NCBI GenBank assembly: GCA_963831155.1
Contig: CAWHOY010000006.1
Location: 806,001 to 870,000 of the forward strand
DNA length: 64,000 nt
Direction of reading: 5' to 3'
Source: CAVRXQ01 sp963831155
GTDB taxonomy: Bacteria > Actinomycetota > Acidimicrobiia > Acidimicrobiales > Bog-793
Below, piece by piece: positions 32,968-41,781 of this stretch (position 1 is its first letter; every line of letters starts with the position of its first letter). A model generated the notes under the pieces. It saw only the letters and a list, made by a program, of their open reading frames with translations. It made no database searches and had not been told where the DNA came from. Made by a program: the position numbers and the translations under genes.

Positions 32968-33225
32968 ATGTCCGATCACCAGGCGACGATCGCCGAGTAC
33001 CGGCTGCACGAGACCGATACGGGTTCACCCGAGGTCCAGGTCGCCATACTCTCCGAGCGCATCAACGCCCTGACCGAGCACTTGAAAGTGCACCGTGGGG
33101 ACCACCACACCCGCCGCGGGCTGATGAAGCTCATCGGGCGGCGCCGTCGCCTCCTCGACTACGTGAGGGGAAACGACGTCGAGCGTTACCGGTCGCTTAT
33201 CGCGCGCCTCGGCATCCGCCGTTAG
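32968..33225 (+). CDS. rpsO: 30S ribosomal protein S15
   Basis: 85-residue S15 (ATG 32968), which binds 16S rRNA early in 30S assembly. Signature HETDTGSPEVQVAILSERIN and KVHRGDHHTRRGLMKLIGRR. Adjacent to pnp as in most bacteria. The 172-nt upstream gap separates it from the divergent Prim-PolC gene and should hold both promoters, but no convincing -35/-10 pair stands out. Confidence 0.98.
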   Translation: MSDHQATIAEYRLHETDTGSPEVQVAILSERINALTEHLKVHRGDHHTRRGLMKLIGRRRRLLDYVRGNDVERYRSLIARLGIRR

Positions 33226-33261
33226 AAGCAGGCGCCGCCGGGCGAAGGCCCGCGCGGTGAA

Positions 33262-33279
33262 TCGGGGCCGAATCCCCGA
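33262..33279 (+). other. Hairpin in the rpsO-pnp spacer
   Basis: TCGGGG and CCCCGA form a 6-bp stem with loop CCGAAT. It lies 37 nt after the rpsO stop. It may be an RNA-processing or decay element of the rpsO-pnp transcript. Confidence 0.4.
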
Positions 33280-33289
33280 ACGAAAGGCC

Positions 33290-33311
33290 GCACCCGTGAT
33301 CCCACGGGTGC
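33290..33311 (+). terminator. Strong hairpin in the rpsO-pnp spacer
   Basis: GCACCCGTG pairs perfectly with CACGGGTGC (9 bp) around the tetraloop ATCC. No T-run follows. In E. coli the rpsO-pnp spacer carries a terminator and an RNase III-cut stem for pnp autocontrol; this hairpin is in the equivalent place, but which job it has cannot be told from sequence. Confidence 0.5.
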
Positions 33312-33427
33312 GCTGACATAACCACGGGCGCCCTGCGCGCCAGCTGCCAGTCGTCGGGGCCTCGGTGATCCGGGTGCTCGACGACTGGGAACTGGCCGGG
33401 TTGGTGCCCCAGGCACCTAGGAGTGAC

Positions 33428-35857
33428 ATGGCCGAGGCCATCTCAGTTTCGGGTCCGATCTCGGACACCGAACGCCAGCTTTCTTTCGAGACGGGCAAGC
33501 TTGCGCCCCAGGCGGACGGCGCGGTCGTCGTCCGCATCGGCGACACCCTCGTCCTCGTCACCGCTGTTGCGGCGCGAAAGGTCCGGGAAGGACAGGATTT
33601 CTTCCCGCTCACCGTCGACGTCGAAGAGCGGATGTACGCCGCGGGCAAGATCCCCGGTTCGTTCTTCCGCCGGGAGGGTCGCGCGACCGACCAGGCGATC
33701 CTGACCGCCAGGCTCATCGACCGCCCGCTGCGTCCGAGCTTCCCCGAGGGCTTCCGTAACGAGGTACACGTCGTCGCCACGATCCTCGGAGCCGACCAGG
33801 AGAACCCGCACGACGTCGTGTCGATCAACGGCGCGTCGGCGGCGCTGATGCTGTCGGGGATCCCCTTCGAGGGACCGATCGGCGCCGTGCGCATCGCCTA
33901 CACATCCGAGGGGAAGTGGCTTCCGCACCCCTCTTACCAAGAGGGCGACGCGGCGACTTTCGAACTCGTCGTCGCCGGCCGCGCCCTTTCGGACGCGCCC
34001 GACGCCGAGGTGGCGATCATGATGGTCGAGGCTGGCGGCACGGAGAAGGCGTTTGAGTTCTTCGACGCCGGTGCGCCGAAGGTCACCGAGGACGTCATCG
34101 CCGAGGGCCTCGAATCATCGAAGCGTTGGATCCGCGAGTCGATCGAGTTGCAGCGCGAGCTCATCGCGAAGGCCGGCGCGAAGCCGAACATTGCTTACGA
34201 GGTCTTCGTCGACTACGCGGACGAGGTGCTCTCCCGCGTCGTCGAAGTCGGTGGCGAGCGGATCGAAAAGGCGAACGCGACGCCCGGAAAAGCCGAACGT
34301 TCGGCCGCTCTCGACGAGGTGACCGACGCGATCGTCGCCGAACTGTCAGATGAGTTCGAAGGCCGCGAGCGAGAACTGCGCGCTGCGATCCGTTCGCACA
34401 CGAAGTCCGTCGTCCGCCGGCGCATCGTCGAAGAGGGCGTGCGCATCGACGGCCGCGGGCCAACAGACATCCGTCCCCTTTCGGCCGAGGTCGGCATCCT
34501 CCCGACGGCGCACGGCTCGGGGCTGTTCCAGCGCGGCGACACCCAGGTGCTCAGCGTCGCGACGCTCGGCATGCCGCGCATGAACCAGATGCTCGACACG
34601 ATCGGGGTCGACGAGACGAAGCGCTACATGCACCACTACAACTTCCCGCCCTTTTCGACGGGCGAGCCGGGGTTCATGCGCGGGCCAAAGCGCCGCGAGA
34701 TCGGCCATGGCCTGCTCGCCGAACGGGCGCTTTTGCCGGTGATCCCCTCCGAAGCGGAGTTCCCCTACACGCTGCGGGTCGTCTCCGACGTGCTGTCTTC
34801 GAACGGTTCGACGTCGATGGCGTCGGTGTGTGGATCGACGCTCTCGTTGATGGACGCCGGCGTGCCTGTTCGCGAGCCCGTCGGTGGGATCGCGATGGGT
34901 CTCGTCTACGCGGAGGGTCGCTACACGACGCTCACCGACATCTTGGGCGCCGAGGACGCATTCGGTGACATGGACTTCAAAGTCGCAGGCACCCGTGACG
35001 TCGTCACCGCGCTGCAGCTCGACACGAAGATTGACGGCATTCCGGCCGACGTGCTGGCGCAGGCGCTCCGTCAGGCGCGTGACGCTCGCCTCTTGGTGCT
35101 CGACGTGATGGACAAGGCGATCGACGCGCCACGGGCGACGGTGAACACGAACGCGCCGAAGATCGTCACCTTCGAGATTCCGCTCGATCGGATCGGCGAG
35201 ATCATCGGTCCGAAGGGCAAGGTCATCAACGCGATGCAGCAGGAGACCGGCGCCGACATTGCCGTCGACGACGACGGCACCATCGGGCGCGTGACGATCG
35301 GCGCGAAGGAGTCGTCGTCGGTCGAAGATGCACGCCAGCGCATCGAGTTGATCTTGAACCCGCCGGCGGCCGAGATCGGAAAGACCTACGACGGCAAGGT
35401 CGTGAACATCACGAAGTTCGGGGCGTTCGTGAACATCCTGCCGGGCCGCGACGGTCTTTTACACATCTCGCGCATCGGAGGCGGCAAGCGAATCGACCGC
35501 GTCGAGGACGTGCTGTCGCTCGGCGATCCCGTCAAGGTGATCGTCGAGGACATCGACCCGCAGGGCAAGGTCTCGCTCTCGCTTGTCGGCGAGGACGGGG
35601 AACCCGTCGGCGGATCACGCGAGCCCCGATCAGCTGAAGCTGAAGGCGAACGCGAATCGCGTCGTTCGCCGTCGCGCGAGCGCGCGCCACGCGCCGAGGT
35701 GGAAGAGCCATCCGACGGAGTGCGCCGGGTCTCGTTCGAGGACGAGTTCGCCCGCGAGATCGAGGGCACGTTCGGCAATCTCGGACCAGGAGGAGTGTCG
35801 GGCGGCGGCGAGTCGCGCTCTTCGGGACCGCGCCGGCGCGGACGTCCGCGACGCTGA
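33428..35857 (+). CDS. pnp: Polynucleotide phosphorylase
   Basis: 809-residue phosphorolytic 3'-5' exoribonuclease. Two RNase PH domains (about 15-145 and 330-550; active-site region AVCGST-type reads TSMASVCGSTLSLMDAGVPV), a KH domain (TFEIPLDRIGEIIGPKGKVI) and an S1 domain (GKVVNITKFGAFVNILPGRD). The C-terminal tail of about 80 residues is charged and disordered, as in actinobacterial GpsI. ATG 33428 has an AGGAG site; earlier in-frame starts lack one. Its TGA lies within the CTGA start of the next gene. Confidence 0.97.
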   Translation: MAEAISVSGPISDTERQLSFETGKLAPQADGAVVVRIGDTLVLVTAVAARKVREGQDFFPLTVDVEERMYAAGKIPGSFFRREGRATDQAILTARLIDRPLRPSFPEGFRNEVHVVATILGADQENPHDVVSINGASAALMLSGIPFEGPIGAVRIAYTSEGKWLPHPSYQEGDAATFELVVAGRALSDAPDAEVAIMMVEAGGTEKAFEFFDAGAPKVTEDVIAEGLESSKRWIRESIELQRELIAKAGAKPNIAYEVFVDYADEVLSRVVEVGGERIEKANATPGKAERSAALDEVTDAIVAELSDEFEGRERELRAAIRSHTKSVVRRRIVEEGVRIDGRGPTDIRPLSAEVGILPTAHGSGLFQRGDTQVLSVATLGMPRMNQMLDTIGVDETKRYMHHYNFPPFSTGEPGFMRGPKRREIGHGLLAERALLPVIPSEAEFPYTLRVVSDVLSSNGSTSMASVCGSTLSLMDAGVPVREPVGGIAMGLVYAEGRYTTLTDILGAEDAFGDMDFKVAGTRDVVTALQLDTKIDGIPADVLAQALRQARDARLLVLDVMDKAIDAPRATVNTNAPKIVTFEIPLDRIGEIIGPKGKVINAMQQETGADIAVDDDGTIGRVTIGAKESSSVEDARQRIELILNPPAAEIGKTYDGKVVNITKFGAFVNILPGRDGLLHISRIGGGKRIDRVEDVLSLGDPVKVIVEDIDPQGKVSLSLVGEDGEPVGGSREPRSAEAEGERESRRSPSRERAPRAEVEEPSDGVRRVSFEDEFAREIEGTFGNLGPGGVSGGGESRSSGPRRRGRPRR

Positions 35858-37137
35858 GCACCGGCGCCGAGCGCCCCGCCTCGGCGGGACGCCAAGACGT
35901 CACGGTCTCGACGCTCGAAAGCGGCATCCGACTCGTCACCGAGTCGATGCCGCACGTGCACTCGGCGTGCGCCGGGTTCTGGGTCGGCACGGGCTCGCGC
36001 GACGAGTCCCCTGAACAGGCCGGGATCTCGCACTTCTTGGAGCACCTGTTGTTCAAGGGCTCTCCGACGCGCTCGGCACGATCGATCGCCGAACAGATCG
36101 ACGCGGTCGGCGGCGACATGAACGCCTTCACGACAAAAGAGTTCACCGCCTTTTACGTCCGCACGCTGGCGAGCGACGTCGAACTGGGCCTCGACATCTT
36201 GTCGGACATCTTCTGGGACCCGGCGTTGCGCGTCGACGAAGTCGACTCCGAACGCCAGGTGATCCTGGAAGAGGTACTGATGCACCGCGACGAACCCGCC
36301 GACGTCGTCCAGGAACGCTTCGCCGACGCGTGCTTCCCGGGTCACCCGCTCGGTCGCGAGGTCCTCGGTGATCCGGAGGTGATCACGAACGTCACGGTGG
36401 ACGCGATCCGAGCATTCCTCGCCGAGCACTACCGGCCGGCGAACGTCGTCGTCGCCGTCGCGGGCGACATCGATCACGATCGGATCGCCGACGGCATCGA
36501 GCGGCGCTTCGCGGGTGTGGTGGGTGGCACCTCGCCCGTACGCACCGCACCTTCGGGCGATGTGCGCCGTCTCGACGTGACGACGCGCGACTCCGAGCAA
36601 GCACAGGTCGTCCTCGGCATGCGCGCCCCCGATCGCCGCTCGCCGAGGAGGTTCGCGCTCTCGCTCTTCAACCACATCTTGGGCGGCGGCATCTCCTCGC
36701 GCCTTTTCCAGACGATTCGCGAAGAACGCGGACTCGCTTACTCGGTCGTCTCCGAGCGGCTCGCCTTCGAGGACTCCGGCGCGCTAGCGATTTCGGTCGG
36801 AACCGCGCCCGAGCGGGTCCACGAGGTCCTCGACCTGATCTCAGAAGAACTCGACCTGATTTCGGCGAAGGGCGTCACCCAAGACGAGCTCAACCGGGCG
36901 AAGGGACACGTCCACGCCGACACCTGGCTCGGACTCGAGGACTCCGGCACGCGCATGTCGCGCATCGCGTCGGGACTGTTGTTGATGGACGAGGTGCCGA
37001 GCGTCGACGAGCAGCTCGCGAAGGTCGATGCCGTCAGCCTGGAAGAGGTCGCGCAACTCGCCCGCCAGGTCTTTGAGGGAGAACACGTCTGCGCGGTCGT
37101 CGGCCCATTCGAGGAGTCGGACTTCTCCGGCGCCTGA
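35854..37137 (+). CDS. pepR: M16 zinc metallopeptidase, probable CTG start
   Basis: Processing-protease-like M16 peptidase. The inverted zinc motif HxxEH is in GISHFLEHLLFKG, with the third ligand in VDEVDSERQVILEE. The first in-frame ATG (35947) comes after the conserved opening strand VTVSTLESGIRLVTESMPHV, and no ATG, GTG or TTG lies upstream in this frame after pnp. A CTG at 35854 forms a CTGA overlap with the pnp stop and gives 427 residues, the normal family length. The pnp-pepR order is standard in Actinobacteria. Target proteins are unknown. Confidence 0.9.
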   Translation: MSTGAERPASAGRQDVTVSTLESGIRLVTESMPHVHSACAGFWVGTGSRDESPEQAGISHFLEHLLFKGSPTRSARSIAEQIDAVGGDMNAFTTKEFTAFYVRTLASDVELGLDILSDIFWDPALRVDEVDSERQVILEEVLMHRDEPADVVQERFADACFPGHPLGREVLGDPEVITNVTVDAIRAFLAEHYRPANVVVAVAGDIDHDRIADGIERRFAGVVGGTSPVRTAPSGDVRRLDVTTRDSEQAQVVLGMRAPDRRSPRRFALSLFNHILGGGISSRLFQTIREERGLAYSVVSERLAFEDSGALAISVGTAPERVHEVLDLISEELDLISAKGVTQDELNRAKGHVHADTWLGLEDSGTRMSRIASGLLLMDEVPSVDEQLAKVDAVSLEEVAQLARQVFEGEHVCAVVGPFEESDFSGA

Positions 37138-37149
37138 CCGGCGCGGCTG

Positions 37150-38376
37150 TCAGTCGGTGGGTTCGAGGAACTCGGGGTGGGGCTCGCCTGTCGTTGCACT
37201 TCCGATGATCCGGGCGAGTGACACCCGTGAGTGGATGTCGAGCTTGCGGTAGATGGCGCGCAGGTGTGAGTCGACCGTGAACGGCGACACGTAGATCTCG
37301 TCGGCGATCTCTTTGATCGTGAGGTCACCCGCCGCGAGCCGCGCGACCCGGCGTTCGGCGGGCGTGAGCGTCTCCCAGCCTGCAATCGCCTCGAGATAGT
37401 CAGCGTCGGCCGCATCGGTGCCGCGGGATGCGAGCGAGACGATGATCCCGACGGGCAAATCGCCGTCACTGACCGGATCAAATGTCGCGCGCACCTCGAG
37501 ACCCGAAGGAAGTCGAACCGGCTCGGTGACGCGCTTGTGCAAGGGGCAGCCGTGCGCCTGCGCGCGGCGTCGTAGCGCTTCGACATCAGCGGAGCCGAGT
37601 CGCCCCTCGATCTCGGCGCTCAGCATCACGAGGTTGCCGTGCACGAAAAGCGAAGGATGCTCGTTTTTTACCTTCTCGGCTTGAAACAGCGTCCTCACTT
37701 GTCGCAGGTACGGGCTCGCGCCCGCCGCCAAGCGTTCGGTGATCTGCCTCGCGACGCGCTTCGCGTACGGCAGCATCATCGGGCTCGCGTCCTTTGTCTT
37801 CGAGCTGAGGTCGATCACGCCGACGAGCCTGCGGGTGAGCGGATCGCGAAGCGGCACCGCGGCACAAGCCATTTCGGTCAGCTTCTCGGCGTAGTGCTCG
37901 TTACCGAAGACCACGCTCTCTTTGCCTTGCGCAAGAGACGTGCCGACCGCGTTGGTGCCGAAGAACCGTTCTGCATAGGTGTACCCCGGCGCGAGCTCGA
38001 TACGGTCCAATGTCTTTCGGATCTCGTGACCGGAATCAGAACGCGCGAGCACGCTGCCGTCTTTGTCGGAGAGCACGACCGAGACCTCCGTCGAATCGAG
38101 CTCGTCGGAGAGCTCAGCGAGTAACGGCTCTGCCGCGTCGACCAGTCGTGAACGTTCGTCGCCTCTAATTTCGGGGACCGCGAAACGGTCGGGTCTCAGA
38201 CCGGAGCGCACGCTCCGCCGCCACGACTGCGCGATCTCGGGACGAATGCCCCGCGGCAGTCGTCCGGACAGTACGTCGTCGAGCGCCTTCTCGCGGCTTT
38301 TCGAAGGAAGACCCTCGATCCGCGATCCAACCGGCACGTTGTCGCGGACGCTGTCTGCGCTGGAGATATTCCTCAC
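37150..38376 (-). CDS. GAF-domain LuxR-type transcriptional regulator
   Basis: About 408 residues. The N-terminal part (EIAQSWRRSVRSGLRPDRF, then a GAF sensor at about 65-220 with APGYTYAERFFGTNAVGTSL) looks like AcoR/MimR-type sigma-54 activators. Instead of an AAA+ domain, the C-terminus has a LuxR helix-turn-helix: LTPAERRVARLAAGDLTIKE followed by IADEIYVSPFTVDSHLRAIY. It thus keeps the sensor of one regulator class with the output of another. GTG 38376 follows AAAAGG; the longer ATG 38430 has no site. It is convergent with pepR and divergent from the PAS-LuxR gene; ligand unknown. Confidence 0.85.
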   Translation of the reverse strand: MRNISSADSVRDNVPVGSRIEGLPSKSREKALDDVLSGRLPRGIRPEIAQSWRRSVRSGLRPDRFAVPEIRGDERSRLVDAAEPLLAELSDELDSTEVSVVLSDKDGSVLARSDSGHEIRKTLDRIELAPGYTYAERFFGTNAVGTSLAQGKESVVFGNEHYAEKLTEMACAAVPLRDPLTRRLVGVIDLSSKTKDASPMMLPYAKRVARQITERLAAGASPYLRQVRTLFQAEKVKNEHPSLFVHGNLVMLSAEIEGRLGSADVEALRRRAQAHGCPLHKRVTEPVRLPSGLEVRATFDPVSDGDLPVGIIVSLASRGTDAADADYLEAIAGWETLTPAERRVARLAAGDLTIKEIADEIYVSPFTVDSHLRAIYRKLDIHSRVSLARIIGSATTGEPHPEFLEPTD

Positions 38377-38585
38377 GACATGCAACCTTTTTCGACAGCT
38401 CCTGAAGCCTCGCGCCGATCCGTGGCACATGCTGTGCAGGAGTCAAAATCCCGCGAACGCGGGACCAGTTCGCGGCCTCATTTCAGTGCACCCTTTCTAA
38501 GGTGCGTCACATCGAAGTCAGAGTCGTGGCAGCTCAGCTGGGAGCGGTTTCGCCCGACCGGCTGGCCGGAAGGAGGTGTGCGGCA

Positions 38586-39664
38586 ATGACTACCTATCGA
38601 ATGGACTACGCGGAGGAATTCGGAAACGTCTCCGAGGAAGAAGTCGACCGCGAGTCTCTCACAGCGCGTCTCGCACGGATCGTCGCTAACAGCCCGCTCG
38701 TCGTCTGCTTCGTCGACCTCGCGCAATCCCGCTGCCTCGCTTCGAGCTCACGCGCGAAGAAGCACTTTCACGGTCCCGGGAGCTCCGACGGGCAGCTCCT
38801 CCACCAGATACGCGATCGCGTCGCGCTGATCCGTGCGCAGGGATTGACCGGACTGCATTTCACCAAGTCGATCAAGCTCGCGACGGGCGCGATCACAGAC
38901 GTGCACCCGCCGTTCAGGTTGTCCCGAAAGCCGAGCATCTCGCGCTCGTGCTCTGCCAACTCGACGACGGCGAGCGCGTGCCGGTGTCGATCGAATCGCT
39001 GGTACCAGTGTCGATCCGCTCAGAGCCGGTCGTGTTCGGAGCGGCCGACGACGCGTTCCGCGTTCTGCGCGTGAGCAGTGACACCTCCGCGCTGTTGGGA
39101 TTCGATCCGATCGATGTCGTCGGAAGGTCCGTGCTCGATCTGTTGGATGAGCGTCTCATATCGAGTTTCATCTCGGCGGCGCGCTGGGTGAGCGAGCAAC
39201 ACCAAGCGGTCACTTTGACCGGCGCAGCGCGTACCGCGCGCGGCCGGGCCGTCGCCGCGCAGATCGTGCTCGCAACGGCGGACGCTGCGGCGAGCGCGGA
39301 GGTTTTCTTCTTCACGATTCGGCCGGCGAACAACGGCGACGTGCGCTGGAGCGTCGAGCGTGTCCACGAGCTCGAAGAGCGGATGTGGCGGATCGCGATG
39401 GAGGTGCAGGCCGCGGAGGTCGCGACAGCGTTTGGTCAGTCGACCGGTGCGCTCGACCCCGCCAAAGTCGCCGACTTGAGTTCCCGCCAGTTCGAGATCC
39501 TCACGCGACTCGCCGCGGGGGAGCGGGTCACGACGATTGCCCGCGACCTTTTCATCTCTCCGAGCACGGTGCGCAACCACCTCTCGGCAGTTTTTGCGAA
39601 GTTCGGTGTGCACTCCCAGTCCGAGCTGTTCGAGGCGTTGCGCAACACTGATCAGGAAGGCTGA
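38586..39664 (+). CDS. PAS-LuxR regulator, interrupted by a 1-nt frameshift near 38907-38912
   Basis: The first frame starts at ATG 38586 after a perfect AAGGAGGTG site and reads ARLARIVANSPLVVCFVDLA... to TGAITDVH at about 38906. It then turns into S/R-rich nonsense, while the frame one base back continues VQVVPKAEHLALVLCQLDDG and runs through a PAS-like domain (DAFRVLRVSSDTSALLGFDP, DVVGRSVLDLLDE) to a LuxR helix-turn-helix (SSRQFEILTRLAAGERVTTI, SPSTVRNHLSAVFAKFGVHS). One missing base in CACCCGCCGTTC restores about 360 residues. It may be a sequence error or a true pseudogene; two overlapping genes are less likely. Confidence 0.75.
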
Positions 39665-39730
39665 TTAGCAAGTCGTCGCAGTGGTCATCAAATGCGATCC
39701 CTGCCAACGGCAAGCTCAGAACCGGCGTTC

Positions 39731-40696
39731 TCAGTGCAACCGAACTCGGGGGTCGAGCACCGCGTATCCGATGTCGACGAGCAGATTGGCGACGACGACC
39801 GCGGCGGCCGTGACGATCACAACGCCGATGATGACCGGCAGGTCCTGATTGGTGATCGCCTGGACGGCGGTCCAGCCGAGCCCAGGAAGACCAAAGACGA
39901 CCTCGGTGATCACCGCCCCGCCGAACAGCGTGCCGGTGTCGATCCCGAGCTGGGTGATCACTGGCACGAGCGCGGCGCGCAGCCCGTGGCGGAAGGTGAT
40001 CCGCGACTCACGAAGGCCCTTGGCGCGCGCCGTCCGGATGTAGTCCTCGCCGAGCACGTCGAGCATCGACGTGCGCGTGAGGCGTGTATAGGCGGCCGCC
40101 GAGACGAGGGCGAGCGTGATCCAGGGAAGGATCAGGTGCTGAAACCAGCCGAAGGGGCTCTGGTTCGGCGAGACGTAACCCGATGCCGGGAACCAATGGA
40201 AACCGTGCACGCTCAATTCGAAATAGAGCAGCTCGAGCAACAGCAAGCCGAGCACGAACGAAGGCATCGAATAGAAAAAAAGCGCGAGGACCGTAAAGAC
40301 GCGGTCGAGCACAGAACGCGGCCGGACCGCCGAGGCGACGCCGGAGAGCACGCCGATCGTGAACCAGATCGCCGCTGCGCCGATCACGAGCGAGAGCGTG
40401 ATCGGGAAGGCTTGGGAGATGATCGAGTTCACCGATTCCCCGTGGTAGTAGTCGTAGCCGAGGTTGCCGTGCACGAGTTGCGACACGAAGTGCCCGTACT
40501 GCACGTACCACGGCCGATCGAGCAAAAGCCGCTGCGCGATCAGCTTCACCGTCGACGGCGGCGCTTCGCGCCCCGCGAGCGCCCGGGCGACGAACGAGGG
40601 GCCGGGCCCGACGTAGAAGATCAAAAAGACGATCACGGTGACGAAGAACATCACGAACACCCCGAGCGCGACCCTGCGGGCGAGGAAGCGGATCAT
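39731..40696 (-). CDS. Oligopeptide/dipeptide ABC importer permease, DppB type
   Basis: 321-residue inner-membrane permease with about 6 TM helices. It opens MIRFLARRVALGVFVMFFVT and has the EAA loop DYIRTARAKGLRESRITFRH that docks to the ATPase, plus the family end AVLDPRVRLH. It is last gene of a five-gene minus-strand peptide importer (binding protein, two ATPases, two permeases); its ATG shares one base with the TGA of the dppC gene. Convergent with the PAS-LuxR gene. Confidence 0.93.
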   Translation of the reverse strand: MIRFLARRVALGVFVMFFVTVIVFLIFYVGPGPSFVARALAGREAPPSTVKLIAQRLLLDRPWYVQYGHFVSQLVHGNLGYDYYHGESVNSIISQAFPITLSLVIGAAAIWFTIGVLSGVASAVRPRSVLDRVFTVLALFFYSMPSFVLGLLLLELLYFELSVHGFHWFPASGYVSPNQSPFGWFQHLILPWITLALVSAAAYTRLTRTSMLDVLGEDYIRTARAKGLRESRITFRHGLRAALVPVITQLGIDTGTLFGGAVITEVVFGLPGLGWTAVQAITNQDLPVIIGVVIVTAAAVVVANLLVDIGYAVLDPRVRLH

Positions 40697-41781
40697 CAGA
40701 CGTTGTACTCCCGAGCGACCCCGGCCCGTTTCTCAGCGATCAATCGGCTGGCGCGAGGGTCGAAGGCGTCGCGGATTCCGTCCCCCAAGATGTTGAACGC
40801 GACCGTGGTGATCAAAAGCGCCAGGCTCGGAAACAGCACGTACCACCAGGCTTCCTGGTAGTACGGCTGGGAAGCGGCGATCATCGAGCCCCAGTCGGCG
40901 GTCGGCGGCGGGATTCCGACCCCGAGATACGAAAGCGTCGCCTCGGCGACGATGCTCAACGGGATCAACAGCGACGCGTAGACGATGATCGTCGCGACGA
41001 CGTTCGGCACGACGTCGACGATCAGGACCCGCGACGCGGACGCCCCGAGCGAGCGCGCCGCTTCGATGTACTCCTTTTCCCGGATCGCCAACACCTGGCC
41101 GCGCACGATGCGCGCCACCGTCGACCAAGAAAAGATGCCGATCACGATGATCACGATCGCGATCCCCTGATGGAGTGTGATCGGCCCGAAGTGCAACGGC
41201 GTGATCGAGACGACCGAGGAGAGCGAGATCGCGAACAACAGGAACGGGATGGCCAGCATGATGTCGACGAGGCGGGAGAGGACTGTGTCGACGATGCCGC
41301 CGAAGTAGCCGGCGAGCAGTCCGACGATTGCCCCGATCGTGACGGTGAGCAGCGTGGAGACGACGCCGACAAGGAGGGACACCTGTGCGCCGTAGGCGAT
41401 GCGCACGAGGAGATCTCGGCCCAAATCGTCGGTGCCGAGGAGGAAACGCGCCGACGGAGGTACCGGTAAGCCGTCGGCGCTCGTTCCGTTGGCGTACTGG
41501 GTGTTCGGCGGGTGGCCGGTCAGGATCGCGACGACCGGCGCCAGGATCGCCAGCAGCGCGATCAGGATGACCACGCCGAGAGCGATCAGCGCCACTCGGT
41601 CGCGCACGAGCCGCTCCAGGGCAAGTCGTGTCGGGCTGCGCGCTTCGACTCGGCGTTCGACGACGGGCGCTTCGATCCCGAGCCCGTCGAGTTCTCGGCG
41701 TTCGTCATCGACGAGCGCCGTGGCGACGACGCCGTCCTCGTACTCGATCGGCGCGGGTACGTTCAGGCCGCCCGGGATCAC
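40696..41781 (-). CDS. Oligopeptide/dipeptide ABC importer permease, DppC type
   Basis: 361-residue permease, about 6 TM helices. A long cytosolic N-terminus (about 65 residues) precedes LVRDRVALIALGVVILIALL. Family motifs are FLLGTDDLGRDLLVRIAYGA and the EAA loop EYIEAARSLGASASRVLIVD; it ends LGDGIRDAFDPRAS. The GTG start overlaps the TAG of the ATPase gene by one base (TAGTG). Pairs with the DppB-type permease to form the channel. Confidence 0.93.
   Translation of the reverse strand: MIPGGLNVPAPIEYEDGVVATALVDDERRELDGLGIEAPVVERRVEARSPTRLALERLVRDRVALIALGVVILIALLAILAPVVAILTGHPPNTQYANGTSADGLPVPPSARFLLGTDDLGRDLLVRIAYGAQVSLLVGVVSTLLTVTIGAIVGLLAGYFGGIVDTVLSRLVDIMLAIPFLLFAISLSSVVSITPLHFGPITLHQGIAIVIIVIGIFSWSTVARIVRGQVLAIREKEYIEAARSLGASASRVLIVDVVPNVVATIIVYASLLIPLSIVAEATLSYLGVGIPPPTADWGSMIAASQPYYQEAWWYVLFPSLALLITTVAFNILGDGIRDAFDPRASRLIAEKRAGVAREYNV

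Noticed and set aside
38948..39664. A separate small LuxR-type gene starting at GTG 38948
   Set aside because: The preceding frame upstream of 38948 already encodes sensible sequence in this same frame (VQVVPKAEHLALV), and the other frame becomes nonsense there, so one frameshifted gene explains the data better than two overlapping genes.
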